Counted from the stretch's first letter, positions 44,682-54,752 are shown. The stretch: DNA of 64,000 bases from Variovorax sp. OK212 (GCF_900112425.1 NZ_FOLP01000012.1:62001-126000); one strand, 5' to 3'. A program made the numbers and translations. Notes: generated by a model from the sequence alone, not told the origin.

Positions 44682-45605
44682 TTACGCGTTGGAGAAAAAG
44701 CTCTTTGTGAGCGCGAAATTCCTCGCAGCGATCCTGCGGCAGAGCCCCTGAAGCCAAGAGATAAACAGCTCTGCCTCTGCATGCATTGGATTTGGAAGCA
44801 CGTAGTAGCTCCCAGGCGGCTCTGCGTAGATGTCGAAGAGTGGCTGAAGTGCTTTTCGGTCTAACCAGTCACCCATCAAGCTGGGCCGGCACAAGGCCAC
44901 CCCCTGACCATTGACCGCCGCTTCATACACAAGCCCTAAGTCCTGGAATTTCGGGCCAGTGTCCGGTTCACGGCAAACCAATCCGGCCGCGTCCATCCAA
45001 ATTTTCCAGGACTCGTAGGGCGCGTTCAATCGCGTTACTCTGTGCAGCTCAGATGGCATAAGAGGTGCTTGCAGGCTTTGAAGGTACTTTGGTGAGGCCA
45101 TCGGCGTCACAACGTCCTGCATCAATACGGCAGGATCTGAAGTGGGTCTTCGCCCTTGCCGGATTTCTACGTCTGCGCCCGTCGCGGGCGAGTCGGGAAC
45201 AGGCGCGATCACAATCAACTCCAGGTCGAACTGTGGGTGAGACTCTGCAAATGAAGTCAGGTGTGGGGCAAGGATTTGCCTCGCGAATGTAGGGGTGGCT
45301 GTCACTGTAAGTCGCTTGAGCTGTGTGGCATGAGCCCCTCGATGCATCGCCGCGAGCATCCGGAGAACCTCTCTCGCTTGCTCAACATAAGTTGCTCCAG
45401 CTTGGGTCAACTCAAGTGAATTGGCCTTCCTCGTGAACAGAGAAATTCCCAGTAGACGCTCCAAGGTGATGACTCTCTTGCTGACCGCGCTGGGCGTTAG
45501 GCTGAGCTCTAGCGCCGCACGTTCGAAGCTGCATAGACGCGCGGTAGCCTCGATGGCCCGCAGTCCCTCAATCGACGGAAGGTGGATTGGTGGGACGCGG
45601 TTCAT
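44682..45605 (-). CDS. LysR-family regulator (GcvA-like)
   Basis: A 307-residue LysR protein from the ATG at 45605. HTH: LPSIEGLRAIEATARLCSFE then AALELSLTPSAVSKRVITLE, which is the GcvA-like form. The effector domain includes VTATPTFARQILAPHLTSFA and the short acidic/basic run ADVEIRQGRR. It lies between the CoA-transferase and Bug genes, all on the minus strand, and probably controls the hydroxyacid group; its own site was not identified. Confidence 0.88.
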   Translation of the reverse strand: MNRVPPIHLPSIEGLRAIEATARLCSFERAALELSLTPSAVSKRVITLERLLGISLFTRKANSLELTQAGATYVEQAREVLRMLAAMHRGAHATQLKRLTVTATPTFARQILAPHLTSFAESHPQFDLELIVIAPVPDSPATGADVEIRQGRRPTSDPAVLMQDVVTPMASPKYLQSLQAPLMPSELHRVTRLNAPYESWKIWMDAAGLVCREPDTGPKFQDLGLVYEAAVNGQGVALCRPSLMGDWLDRKALQPLFDIYAEPPGSYYVLPNPMHAEAELFISWLQGLCRRIAARNFALTKSFFSNA

Positions 45606-45732
45606 TGTGAGATGAGAATTAGGCCTAGCAGGGCGGCTGGCAGCACTGGACTGCTCACTCAGAACGACGGCGAGGATGATTCGACTCCCCGTTGGAGAGT
45701 TTCCTTGACGATATGCTCGATGTTCGGCCCAT

Positions 45733-46887
45733 TTAAGATGCTTGATGCAAGCTCTTTGGGTCTGCCTCACCGAGAGCGGGGGCTGGGCGCGCTGAACCGT
45801 GCAAAAAGGACGCCGCAACGGGCAAGGGAAGTGCTGGAATATGGCCTCCTGAGCCGTCAGATATCTGCTCTGAAAATAGCCCACGGGCTTTGAAGTGAGG
45901 GGACTCCACCGCTTCTCGCAAAGACTTGACGACAGAGACGCAGGCGTCCACTTCAGAAAACTTCTTCATCCAGTCCTCGGCCGTGCGAGTCAAGATGATG
46001 GCTGCAACGGCCTTGCAGATCTTTTGAGGGTCTTTGGAATCATCCAGCAGCTCTGGGGCCGCAATAACACCGAGAAAGCTCTCCCAGAACTTCTGCTCCA
46101 ACGGTGCGGCCGCCAAGAATCGATCGTCTTTTGTGCGATAGACTTGGTAGCGCGGCGTGCCGCCAGTGAGGAGCTCCCGTCCTGCTTCAGGCCAGAGACC
46201 GGCAGAAAAGCCATTGCCAAGGCCCCAATAGTTGAATGTGAAAAGGTTGTCTGCCATTGCGATGTCCAGCATGCAGCCTTGCCCGTCAGCCTCACGGGAG
46301 CGCAGTGCCAGGAGAATATTCATCACCGCTGGATAGGCGCCTCCGGCGATGTCCGCCGATAAGAGACTCGGCAGCAAGGGTGTGCCGTCAGTTCCAGCCG
46401 TCAAGCCCACAATGCCTGCCTCCGCCTGATAGTTGAGGTCATGTGCCGCAACGTTGGCCAGCGGACCATCTTGTCCCCAGCCTGTGATCGAGCAGTAGAT
46501 CAGCCCGGGATTGATGGCGTGCAAAGCCTTGTATCCCAGTCCGAGTCGTTCCATGACTCCGGGACGAAACTGTTCGATTACAACGTCGGCAGACCGAACA
46601 AGATCGATTGCTTGCTGCACATCCGACGGATCCTTGAGGTCTAGAGCGACTGAGCGCTTGCCCTGGTTGAGTAACGCAAAGTTGACCGAATGGGAGCCGA
46701 ATTTTGGCTCATACGTTCGCATCTCGTCGCCGCGGCCGGGACGTTCGACTTTGATCACTTCGGCACCGGCTCGGGCGAGGATGAGACTGCACATAGGTCC
46801 GGGAAGCAGTGTGCTGAAGTCGATGACACGAATTCCGGCAAGTGGAGTCGAACCGGTCAGTTTTTTAGGGGTGTTTGCGTTTTCCAT
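45733..46887 (-). CDS. Class III CoA-transferase / alpha-methylacyl-CoA racemase family
   Basis: A 384-residue CaiB/BaiF protein beginning MENANTPKKLTGSTPLAGIR. The family opening is IRVIDFSTLLPGPMCSLILA, followed by VIKVERPGRGDEMRTYEP, SVALDLKDPSD and HDLNYQAEAGIVGLT. The last (NY.A.G) pattern is close to alpha-methylacyl-CoA racemases, so racemase is an alternative to CoA transfer. A sigma-54 promoter sits right before the ATG (predicted start 46888), again implying a leaderless or nearly leaderless transcript. Confidence 0.85.
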   Translation of the reverse strand: MENANTPKKLTGSTPLAGIRVIDFSTLLPGPMCSLILARAGAEVIKVERPGRGDEMRTYEPKFGSHSVNFALLNQGKRSVALDLKDPSDVQQAIDLVRSADVVIEQFRPGVMERLGLGYKALHAINPGLIYCSITGWGQDGPLANVAAHDLNYQAEAGIVGLTAGTDGTPLLPSLLSADIAGGAYPAVMNILLALRSREADGQGCMLDIAMADNLFTFNYWGLGNGFSAGLWPEAGRELLTGGTPRYQVYRTKDDRFLAAAPLEQKFWESFLGVIAAPELLDDSKDPQKICKAVAAIILTRTAEDWMKKFSEVDACVSVVKSLREAVESPHFKARGLFSEQISDGSGGHIPALPLPVAASFLHGSARPAPALGEADPKSLHQAS

Positions 46888-46898
46888 GCAAGTCTTCG

Positions 46899-46914
46899 AG
46901 CAAACGGCATGCCA
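46899..46914 (-). promoter_or_regulatory. Sigma-54 promoter of the second CoA-transferase
   Basis: Minus-strand TGGCATGCCGTTTGCT fits TGGCAY-N5-TTGCW. Predicted start about 46888, next to the ATG at 46887. Confidence 0.72.
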
Positions 46915-46950
46915 TGGCATTGCATGCCAGTTTTCAGTGGAGTGTGCGCG

Positions 46951-46967
46951 AAAAAGACAGTTAGTGT
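46951..46967. promoter_or_regulatory. AAAGACA / GTGTC half-sites between divergent sigma-54 promoters
   Basis: AAAGACAGTTAGTGTC carries the half-site (AAAGACA) of the 58384-58402 palindrome. It is 73 bp upstream of one predicted start and 85 bp upstream of the other, between the CoA-transferase and quinone reductase genes. Confidence 0.4.
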
Positions 46968-47019
46968 CATGCTGGCGCACAGGGATGCCGTTTTCCTCCT
47001 TAATTTTATGAACTTTGAC

Positions 47020-47035
47020 GGGCACGCGTTTTGCG
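47020..47035 (+). promoter_or_regulatory. Putative sigma-54 promoter of the quinone reductase gene
   Basis: GGGCACGCGTTTTGCG differs from TGGCAC-N5-TTGC only at the first base. Predicted start about 47046, 35 bases before the GTG start. Confidence 0.7.
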
Positions 47036-47080
47036 TTTACCTCGGCTCTGCGTCATTTCACAAACACAGGAGAGCATCAG

Positions 47081-48070
47081 GTGCGTGCAGTTCAGGTTCG
47101 ACAACCAGGTCCTCTGGATAGTCATCAAATTGAGGAAATTTCAGATCTGACCACGGGCCCTGGAGAGGTCGTTGTGGACCTCAGAGCTGCGGTGGTCAAC
47201 TATCCAGACCTCTTGGTCGTAACTGGCCGATACCAAGTTACGCCTCCCGCCCCCTTTGCACCTGGTAAGGAGGGTGCTGGCATAGTGAGTTCGGTTGGCC
47301 CTGGCGTGAAAGGACTGCGCGTCGGAGACCGCGTTCTCGTGCACGTAGAGCACGGAGCGTACGCCACTCAGGTAATCGCCAAAGAAGGCCAGTGCTTTCC
47401 GCTGCCGTCCGAGATGAGTTTTGTTGATGCCGCCGCCGTGGGACTCGCAGCACAAACTGCGTGGTTTGCCTTACAGGAGCGAGGGAAGTTCGAGGCGGGT
47501 GAGATTGTCTTGATCACCGGAGCAAGTGGGGCTGTAGGTCAAGCCGCCGTTCAAATTGTTGCTGCGTTGGGCGGTGTCGCCATTGCCGCGGCAAGCAATC
47601 TCGACCGCGCCAAGACGGTCCTCGAAGGAACGAATAGCCATTTCGTGAACCTTGCTGCTCCCGATCTGCGCAACAGTTTGAGGCAGCAGGTGCATGACGC
47701 CACGCAAGGTAGGGGCGTTGACATCGTCATCGATACGCTAGGCGGTGACGTCTTCGATGCGGCAATTCGCACGTTGGCGTGGTGCGGCCGTATTGTCACT
47801 GTGGGTTTTGCCGCTGGCCGAATTCCAGAGGTAAAAGCGAACTACCTCCTAGTCAAAAACATTTCCGCTAGCGGTCTCCAGTGGTCTGACTATCGGGACC
47901 GAACCCCAGAACGGGTCGCACGCGCTCATGGAGGTTTGGTCGACCTGTGGTCTCGAGGTCTCTTGCGTCCTGGGAAGGTAAGAACGCTCCCTTTGAGTGA
48001 TTTCGCAAAGGCACTTGAAGCGATTGACTCTCGGCAAGCGACCGGTCGGCTGGTGCTGACGATGGAGTGA
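47081..48070 (+). CDS. NADPH:quinone oxidoreductase family protein (MDR)
   Basis: A 329-residue MDR enzyme starting with GTG at 47081, chosen because AGGAGA lies eight bases upstream. N-terminal domain: VVDLRAAVVNYPDLLVVTGR, then FAPGKEGAGIVSSVGPGVKG. NADPH site: VLITGASGAVGQAAVQIVAA. No zinc ligands. Members near acyl-CoA genes are often enoyl-CoA/crotonyl-CoA reductase- or quinone reductase-like; the substrate is unknown. Divergent from the CoA-transferase. Confidence 0.87.
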   Translation: MRAVQVRQPGPLDSHQIEEISDLTTGPGEVVVDLRAAVVNYPDLLVVTGRYQVTPPAPFAPGKEGAGIVSSVGPGVKGLRVGDRVLVHVEHGAYATQVIAKEGQCFPLPSEMSFVDAAAVGLAAQTAWFALQERGKFEAGEIVLITGASGAVGQAAVQIVAALGGVAIAAASNLDRAKTVLEGTNSHFVNLAAPDLRNSLRQQVHDATQGRGVDIVIDTLGGDVFDAAIRTLAWCGRIVTVGFAAGRIPEVKANYLLVKNISASGLQWSDYRDRTPERVARAHGGLVDLWSRGLLRPGKVRTLPLSDFAKALEAIDSRQATGRLVLTME

Positions 48071-48303
48071 GCGTCTGCGAGAGCCTGTTGGTGGGCTGTC
48101 ATGCATGCCCGATGTGACAGCGGTCGTGGGATTTCGGGGGGCTTACTGGATGTGGCGTCTCACATCTCAGATGAAGAGTGTGTCAAGACGCGTTTCACGC
48201 CGACGTCCTCTTGACTCCAGATCTAGTTTTCGTGTCCCCAAAAATGTGATCGGGGCGAGAACGTTCTATATCAAGCATTGTTTTCAACTGAGGAGCATCA
48301 GGA

Positions 48304-49812
48304 ATGGGTTTTCAAAGGATTGGGGTGGTGGGTGCCGGGGCAATGGGGCTTGGAATTGCACAAGTGTGTGCCGCCGCAGGCTGCTCGGTGCGACTGTTTG
48401 ACGTAACCCCCGGTGCAGTTGAGCGGGCACTCGATACCGTCAAAAAAGACCTTTCGCATGGGGTTTCAAAGGGAAAGCTGTCGCAAGACGAAGCCGACGC
48501 AACGGTGGCGCGTATCGTGCCTGCGCGAGAGCTTCAGGATCTGAGTGACTCCGACTTGGTGGTGGAGGCAATCGTTGAAAGGCTTGATGCCAAGCAAGAC
48601 TTGTTTGGTGCTTTGGAAGCGATCGTCACGCCCGACTGTGTCCTTGCGACCAATACGTCCTCTCTCAGCGTCACGGCGATCGCAGCAACCTGCAAACAAC
48701 CGCAACGTGTTGCTGGGTGGCACTTCTTCAACCCCGTCCCGCGCATGCGGGTGGTCGAAGTCATTCAGGCCCCACGCACCAACCCTGGCGTTGTCGATGC
48801 CCTCGTTGAGCTGTCCAAGCGAATCGGGCATAGGCCCGTTGCCACTTCAGATTCGCCTGGCTTTGTCGTGAACCACGCGGGTCGAGCGTTTGTTACGGAG
48901 GGCCTTAAGCTTCTTTCTGAGAGAGTCGCCGATCATTCCGTCATCGATGGAATTCTGCGCTCTTGCGCCGGTTTTCGGATGGGTCCACTGGAGCTGCTCG
49001 ATTTGACTGGGTTGGATGTTTCTGTCCCTGTCATGGAGTCGATTCACTCGCAGTACTACGGGGACGACCGATATCGGCCGGCAGTATTGGCTCGCACACG
49101 GATGGTCGCGGGCCTTTTGGGAAGAAAGACCAAGCAAGGCTTCTACAGCCACGACTCTGCGAAAGAGGGACCGGCCACCATTGCGGCTGCACCTGTCGGC
49201 ACCCCGAACGTGCGTGTTTGGTGGCCGGTTGAGGGGCCAGGAGCAGTTTCCTCAAACGTCGCCTCGCTGCTGGGCGGCATAACACGCCAGCCTGCTCCCG
49301 ATCACGCAGACGTTATCTTGCTGGCGCCAACAACAGGAGATCTCTCCACAACAATTGGAGCTATGGCATTGGGTGCCGCTCGGACTGTCGCGATTGACCC
49401 CTATTTCAGTGGGCCGAGTGGCGTCACCCTCATGACTTCTCCAGCGACATCCTCAACCACCGTTGATGCACTCAGGGCACTGTTCGAGGCGCGCCAGATC
49501 CCTGTCTATGTGGTGGCAGATTCCCCCGGCTACGTCGCGCCACGCGTCGTAGCTTGCATCATCAATTTGGCCTGCGAAATTGCTCAACAGGGCATCGCGT
49601 CTCCCGCAGACATTGACGCGGCAGTTCGCCTTGGACTTGGCTATCCGGCTGGGCCATTTGAGTGGGGTGACAGATTGGGCTTGCGGACAGTGTTAGAGAT
49701 TCTGCAAGCTCTTCACAAAACATTTGGGGATCAACGCTATCGACCATCCCCATGGCTTGTAAGAAGGGCGACGCTGGGACTATCTCTGGCAGCGCCTGAC
49801 CGGGCTGCTTAG
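48304..49812 (+). CDS. Fused 3-hydroxyacyl-CoA dehydrogenase (PaaH-like, 502 residues)
   Basis: NAD domain: RIGVVGAGAMGLGIAQVCAA; catalytic region NTSSLSVTAIA then RVAGWHFFNPVPRMRVVEVI; first C-terminal domain to ~residue 285 (KTKQGFYSHD). A ~200-residue extension follows, ending PGYVAPRVVACIINLACEIA and AVRLGLGYPAGPFEWGDRLG, a second helical dehydrogenase domain. Phenylacetate-pathway PaaH/PaaC enzymes have this fused build. With the thiolase 24 bp downstream it completes beta-oxidation of a dicarboxylic or aryl-derived acyl-CoA. GAGGAGC precedes the ATG. Confidence 0.9.
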   Translation: MGFQRIGVVGAGAMGLGIAQVCAAAGCSVRLFDVTPGAVERALDTVKKDLSHGVSKGKLSQDEADATVARIVPARELQDLSDSDLVVEAIVERLDAKQDLFGALEAIVTPDCVLATNTSSLSVTAIAATCKQPQRVAGWHFFNPVPRMRVVEVIQAPRTNPGVVDALVELSKRIGHRPVATSDSPGFVVNHAGRAFVTEGLKLLSERVADHSVIDGILRSCAGFRMGPLELLDLTGLDVSVPVMESIHSQYYGDDRYRPAVLARTRMVAGLLGRKTKQGFYSHDSAKEGPATIAAAPVGTPNVRVWWPVEGPGAVSSNVASLLGGITRQPAPDHADVILLAPTTGDLSTTIGAMALGAARTVAIDPYFSGPSGVTLMTSPATSSTTVDALRALFEARQIPVYVVADSPGYVAPRVVACIINLACEIAQQGIASPADIDAAVRLGLGYPAGPFEWGDRLGLRTVLEILQALHKTFGDQRYRPSPWLVRRATLGLSLAAPDRAA

Positions 49813-49835
49813 CCCAAACATTGACAAGGCACTTC

Positions 49836-51044
49836 ATGAGCACACATTCAGCCTTCATCTGCGACGCGATTCGCACCCCCTTCGGCCGCTACGGCGGCGC
49901 TCTCTCCGGCGTGCGCGCCGACGACCTCGGCGCGATCCCGCTGCGAGCATTGATGGCATGCAATCCCAACGTGGACTGGGCCGCCGTGACGGACGTGATC
50001 TACGGCTGCGCCAACCAGGCCGGTGAAGACAACCGCAACGTCGCCCGCATGAGCGGCTTGCTCGCCGGTCTGCCGATGGAGGTGCCGGGATCGACCGTTA
50101 ACCGCCTGTGTGGTTCCGGGCTGGACGCCATCGGCACTGCGGCGCGCGCCATCAAGGCCGGTGAAGCGGGCCTGATGATCGCCGGCGGGTTGGAGAGCAT
50201 GAGCCGCGCACCCTTTGTCATGCCCAAGGCCGAGAGCGCCTTCAGCCGCAACAACGCGGTGTACGACACCACCATCGGCTGGCGCTTCGTCAACAAACTC
50301 ATGAAAACCCAGTACGGTGTGGATTCCATGCCCGAAACCGCTGAGAACGTTGCGACCGTCTATGGGATCGAACGCGAAGCGCAGGACCGCATGGCGCTCG
50401 CAAGCCAGATGAAGGCCGTGGCCGCCATCAAGGCCGGTCACCTGGCGCGCGAGATCTGCCCGGTGAGCATCCCGCAGAAGAAGGGTGATCCGGTCATCGT
50501 GGACACCGACGAACACCCGCGCGAAACCAGCCTGGAAACGCTGGCCAAACTCAAGGGCGTGGTGCGGCCCGACGGCACCGTGACCGCCGGCAACGCCAGC
50601 GGCGTGAACGACGGCGCCTGTGCGCTGTTGCTGGCCGACGAAGCCACAGCCGCGAAGAACGGACTCACGCCGAAGGCCCGCATCGTGGGCATGGCCACGG
50701 CGGGCGTGGCCCCGCGCATCATGGGCATCGGCCCGGCACCGGCGACGCAGAAGGTGCTGGCGCTCACCGGCCTGACGCTGGAACAACTGGACGTGATCGA
50801 ACTCAACGAAGCCTTCGCTGCCCAGGGCCTGGCGGTGCTGCGCCAACTGGGCCTGAAAGACGACGATGAACGTGTCAACGCCTGGGGTGGTGCCATCGCG
50901 CTGGGCCACCCGCTGGGCGCCAGCGGCGCGCGGCTGGCGACCACGGCGGTGAACCGCCTGCACGCCACCGGCGGGCGCTACGCGCTGTGCACCATGTGTA
51001 TTGGGGTGGGGCAAGGCATTGCACTGGTCATCGAGCGGGTCTGA
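49836..51044 (+). CDS. Acetyl-CoA acyltransferase, 3-oxoadipyl-CoA thiolase type
   Basis: A 402-residue thiolase. The opening AFICDAIRTPFGRYGGALSG, catalytic Cys92 in NRLCGSGLDAIG, His in ELNEAFAAQGLAVLRQLGL, and final Cys in YALCTMCIGVGQGIALVIER. The start region and the NVDWAAVTDVIYGCANQAGED segment match PcaF/PaaJ-type 3-oxoadipyl-CoA thiolases, which cleave 3-oxoadipyl-CoA to succinyl- and acetyl-CoA. Base composition jumps to very GC-rich at its first codons. Confidence 0.92.
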   Translation: MSTHSAFICDAIRTPFGRYGGALSGVRADDLGAIPLRALMACNPNVDWAAVTDVIYGCANQAGEDNRNVARMSGLLAGLPMEVPGSTVNRLCGSGLDAIGTAARAIKAGEAGLMIAGGLESMSRAPFVMPKAESAFSRNNAVYDTTIGWRFVNKLMKTQYGVDSMPETAENVATVYGIEREAQDRMALASQMKAVAAIKAGHLAREICPVSIPQKKGDPVIVDTDEHPRETSLETLAKLKGVVRPDGTVTAGNASGVNDGACALLLADEATAAKNGLTPKARIVGMATAGVAPRIMGIGPAPATQKVLALTGLTLEQLDVIELNEAFAAQGLAVLRQLGLKDDDERVNAWGGAIALGHPLGASGARLATTAVNRLHATGGRYALCTMCIGVGQGIALVIERV

Positions 51045-51082
51045 CAGTCAGCGCGATTCGAATAAGTAGTAGGAGAACCCAA

Positions 51083-52212
<1,130 letters not shown>

Positions 52213-52216
<4 letters not shown>

Positions 52217-52575
52217 GCCGAGTCATGCTGCGCGCGAAACTGCACCGCGCGACCGTCACCGAAGCCGACCTGCACTACGAAGGTTCCTGCGGCATCGATG
52301 AAGATCTACTCGACGCCGCCGACATGCGCGAGTACGAGAAGATCGAGCTCTACAACGTCAACAACGGCGAGCGCTTCTCCACCTACATCATCAAGGCCGC
52401 GCGCGGCTCGGGCGCCATTTCGCTCAACGGCGCGGCGGCGCGCAAGGCGCATGTGGGCGACCTGCTGATCATCTGCACCTACTCACCGGTGGACGATGCC
52501 GTGGTGCCGCAATGGAAACCGCGTGTCGTGTTGCTCGGCGAGGGCAACCGCGTCAACGAGATCAAGAAAACCTGA
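52213..52575 (+). CDS. panD: Aspartate 1-decarboxylase
   Basis: A 120-residue pyruvoyl enzyme making beta-alanine for pantothenate/CoA. It starts MSRVMLRAKLHRATVTEADL; the self-cleavage pair is Gly24-Ser25 in HYEGSCGID, same numbering as E. coli PanD, which supports this start. NVNNGERFSTYIIKAARGSG and NGAAARKAHVGDLLII complete the family pattern. It sits inside the transhydrogenase operon between pntAa and pntAb, with an ATGA overlap to pntAa, an unusual place for panD. Confidence 0.94.
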
Positions 52576-52590
52576 AGCGAGGACATTCCC

Positions 52591-52917
52591 ATGGAAGCCG
52601 TATCCCCCACCGTTCTCAACCTCATCATCTTCGTGCTGGCCATCTACGTGGGCTACCACGTGGTGTGGAACGTCACGCCCGCGCTGCACACGCCGCTGAT
52701 GGCCGTGACCAATGCGGTCTCGGCCATCGTGATCGTCGGCGCCATGCTGGCCGCCGCGCTCACCGAAACGACCTTGGGCAAGACCATGGGCGTGATGGCT
52801 GTGGCACTGGCCGCGGTCAATGTGTTCGGCGGCTTCCTGGTCACGCGGCGCATGCTGGAAATGTTCAAGAAGAAAGAGCGCAAAGCACCTGCGGCTTCTG
52901 AAGGAGCGCACAAATGA
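52591..52917 (+). CDS. pntAb: NAD(P) transhydrogenase alpha subunit, part 2 (membrane)
   Basis: A 108-residue membrane protein with three hydrophobic segments: NLIIFVLAIYVGYHVVWNV, AVSAIVIVGAMLAA, MGVMAVALAAVNVFGGFLV. TPALHTPLMAVTNAVSAIV is the hallmark of this subunit. Overlaps pntB by ATGA. It forms part of the proton channel. Confidence 0.93.
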   Translation: MEAVSPTVLNLIIFVLAIYVGYHVVWNVTPALHTPLMAVTNAVSAIVIVGAMLAAALTETTLGKTMGVMAVALAAVNVFGGFLVTRRMLEMFKKKERKAPAASEGAHK

Positions 52918-54338
52918 GCATGAGTCTCGTCACGCTGCTGTACCTCGTTGCCAGCATCTGCTTCATCCAGGCGCTCAAAGGCCTGAGCCATCCCACCACC
53001 TCCATCCGGGGCAACGTCTTCGGCATGACCGGCATGGCCATCGCCGTGCTGACCACCGCCGCGCTCATCGTCGAGCTCTCCGGCGGCAAGGCCCAGGGCA
53101 TGGTCTGGGTGCTCGGCGGTCTGGTTGTGGGCGGTGCCATCGGCGCGATCATGGCCAATCGGGTCGAGATGACCAAGATGCCCGAGCTGGTCGCCTTCAT
53201 GCACAGCATGATCGGCCTGGCCGCTGTCTGCATCGCCGTGGCCGTGGTGGCCGAACCCTGGGCCTTCGGCATCGTTGCCAAGGGCGAGGCCATCCCGGGC
53301 GGCAACCGCATCGAACTCGCGCTGGGCGCCTTCATCGGCGCGGTCACCTTCTCGGGCTCGGTCATCGCGTTCGGCAAGCTCTCGGGCAAGTACAAGTTCC
53401 GACTGTTCCAGGGCGCGCCGGTGCAGTTCGCCGGCCAGCACAAGCTCAACCTGCTGCTGGGCTTGGCGGTGGTGTTCTTCTGTTTCGGTTTCTGGCACTC
53501 GCAGAGCTGGATCGACATCGTGCTGGTGATCGCGCTGGGCTTCATCCTGGGTGTGCTGATCATCATCCCCATCGGCGGTGCCGACATGCCGGTGGTGGTG
53601 TCCATGCTCAACAGCTATTCGGGCTGGGCGGCCGCGGGCATCGGCTTCAGCCTGAACAACTCCATGCTGATCATTGCCGGCTCGCTGGTGGGCTCGTCGG
53701 GCGCGATCCTGAGCTACATCATGTGCAAGGCGATGAACCGCTCGTTCTTCAACGTGATCCTGGGCGGCTTCGGTGGCGAAGCGGCCGCCGCCGGTGGCGC
53801 CAAGGCCGAAGCGCGGCCGGTCAAGAGCGGCAGCGCCGATGACGCGGCCTTCGTGCTGGGCAACGCCGAGACCGTGGTGATCGTGCCCGGTTACGGCCTG
53901 GCCGTGGCGCGCGCGCAGCATGCGGTGAAAGAGCTCGCACACAAGCTGACCGAAAAGGGCATCACCGTGAAGTACGCGATCCACCCGGTGGCCGGGCGCA
54001 TGCCGGGCCACATGAATGTGCTGCTGGCCGAGGCCGAGGTGCCGTACGACCAGGTGTTCGAGATGGAAGACATCAACGGCGAGTTCGGGCAGGCCGACGT
54101 GGCGATCATCCTGGGCGCCAATGATGTGGTGAACCCGGCCGCGCTGCAGAAGGGCAGCACGATCTACGGCATGCCCATCCTGGAAGCCTACAAGGCCAAG
54201 ACGGTGATCGTGAACAAGCGCTCCATGGCCGCTGGTTATGCGGGCCTGGACAACGAACTGTTCTACATGGACAAGACCATGATGGTGTTTGGTGACGCCA
54301 AGAAGGTTGTTGAAGACATGACCAAGGCTGTGGAATGA
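52914..54338 (+). CDS. pntB: NAD(P) transhydrogenase beta subunit
   Basis: A 474-residue subunit with about nine membrane helices and a C-terminal NADP domain III. Markers: IQALKGLSHPTTSIRGNVFG, MNRSFFNVILGGFGGE, VVIVPGYGLAVARAQHAVKE, IHPVAGRMPGHMNVLLAEAE, GANDVVNPAALQKGSTIYG and VNKRSMAAGYAGLDNELFY. The complex uses the proton gradient to make NADPH from NADH. Confidence 0.95.
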   Translation: MSMSLVTLLYLVASICFIQALKGLSHPTTSIRGNVFGMTGMAIAVLTTAALIVELSGGKAQGMVWVLGGLVVGGAIGAIMANRVEMTKMPELVAFMHSMIGLAAVCIAVAVVAEPWAFGIVAKGEAIPGGNRIELALGAFIGAVTFSGSVIAFGKLSGKYKFRLFQGAPVQFAGQHKLNLLLGLAVVFFCFGFWHSQSWIDIVLVIALGFILGVLIIIPIGGADMPVVVSMLNSYSGWAAAGIGFSLNNSMLIIAGSLVGSSGAILSYIMCKAMNRSFFNVILGGFGGEAAAAGGAKAEARPVKSGSADDAAFVLGNAETVVIVPGYGLAVARAQHAVKELAHKLTEKGITVKYAIHPVAGRMPGHMNVLLAEAEVPYDQVFEMEDINGEFGQADVAIILGANDVVNPAALQKGSTIYGMPILEAYKAKTVIVNKRSMAAGYAGLDNELFYMDKTMMVFGDAKKVVEDMTKAVE

Positions 54339-54340
54339 GC

Positions 54341-54356
54341 TGGTATGCCAGTTGCA
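54341..54356 (+). promoter_or_regulatory. Putative sigma-54 promoter of the DUF1330 gene
   Basis: TGGTATGCCAGTTGCA keeps TGG.A.G, the ten-base GG-GC spacing and TTGCA. It begins 3 bp after the pntB stop. Predicted start about 54366, 81 bases before the ATG. Confidence 0.6.
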
Positions 54357-54446
54357 TGAATGCCCCGTGATGCGAGATCGCAGGCACGAAGACACGCATG
54401 TTGAGCGCCTGCATTAGCGCTCGTTTTTAACCCGAAGGAGACTTAG

Positions 54447-54752
54447 ATGAAGGTTTTTGCCGTTTCGCACATCGATGTGTCAGACCCTGAGCTGTATATG
54501 GAATATGTCGCGCTCGCACCAGCGACCGTCGCCACCTATGGTGGTCAGTACTTGGCCCGCAATGGAAAAAAGTATGCGCTCGAAGGTGAGATCCCGGACA
54601 AGCGCATGGTGGTGATGGAGTTCCCCTCGCTGGAAAAAGCCATGGCTTGGTACAACTCACCCGAGTATCAGGAAGTCGCCAAGATCCGCCACCGTGCTGC
54701 CAAGCACAGTTCGATCATCCTGATCGAAGGGCCGGAAGTGCCGGTGATCTGA
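54447..54752 (+). CDS. DUF1330 family small protein
   Basis: A 101-residue protein with the DUF1330 ferredoxin-like dimeric fold pattern: SHIDVSDPELYMEYVALAPA, then ATYGGQYLARNGKKYALEGE, MVVMEFPSLEKAMAWYNSPE and YQEVAKIRHRAAKHSSIILI. Its biochemical role is unknown; such proteins often sit beside catabolic enzymes. Well-formed ribosome site GAAGGAGAC. Its promoter links it to the sigma-54 units. Confidence 0.85.
   Translation: MKVFAVSHIDVSDPELYMEYVALAPATVATYGGQYLARNGKKYALEGEIPDKRMVVMEFPSLEKAMAWYNSPEYQEVAKIRHRAAKHSSIILIEGPEVPVI

Noticed and set aside
52653..54395. 580-codon minus-strand frame opposite pntAb/pntB
   Set aside because: His-rich composition typical of antisense frames in GC-rich DNA; the plus-strand genes are unmistakable.
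54408..54426. GGCACGAAGACACGC-like stretch before the DUF1330 gene considered as a second sigma-54 site
   Set aside because: The GG to GC spacing is off by one base; the site at 54341-54356 has the right spacing.
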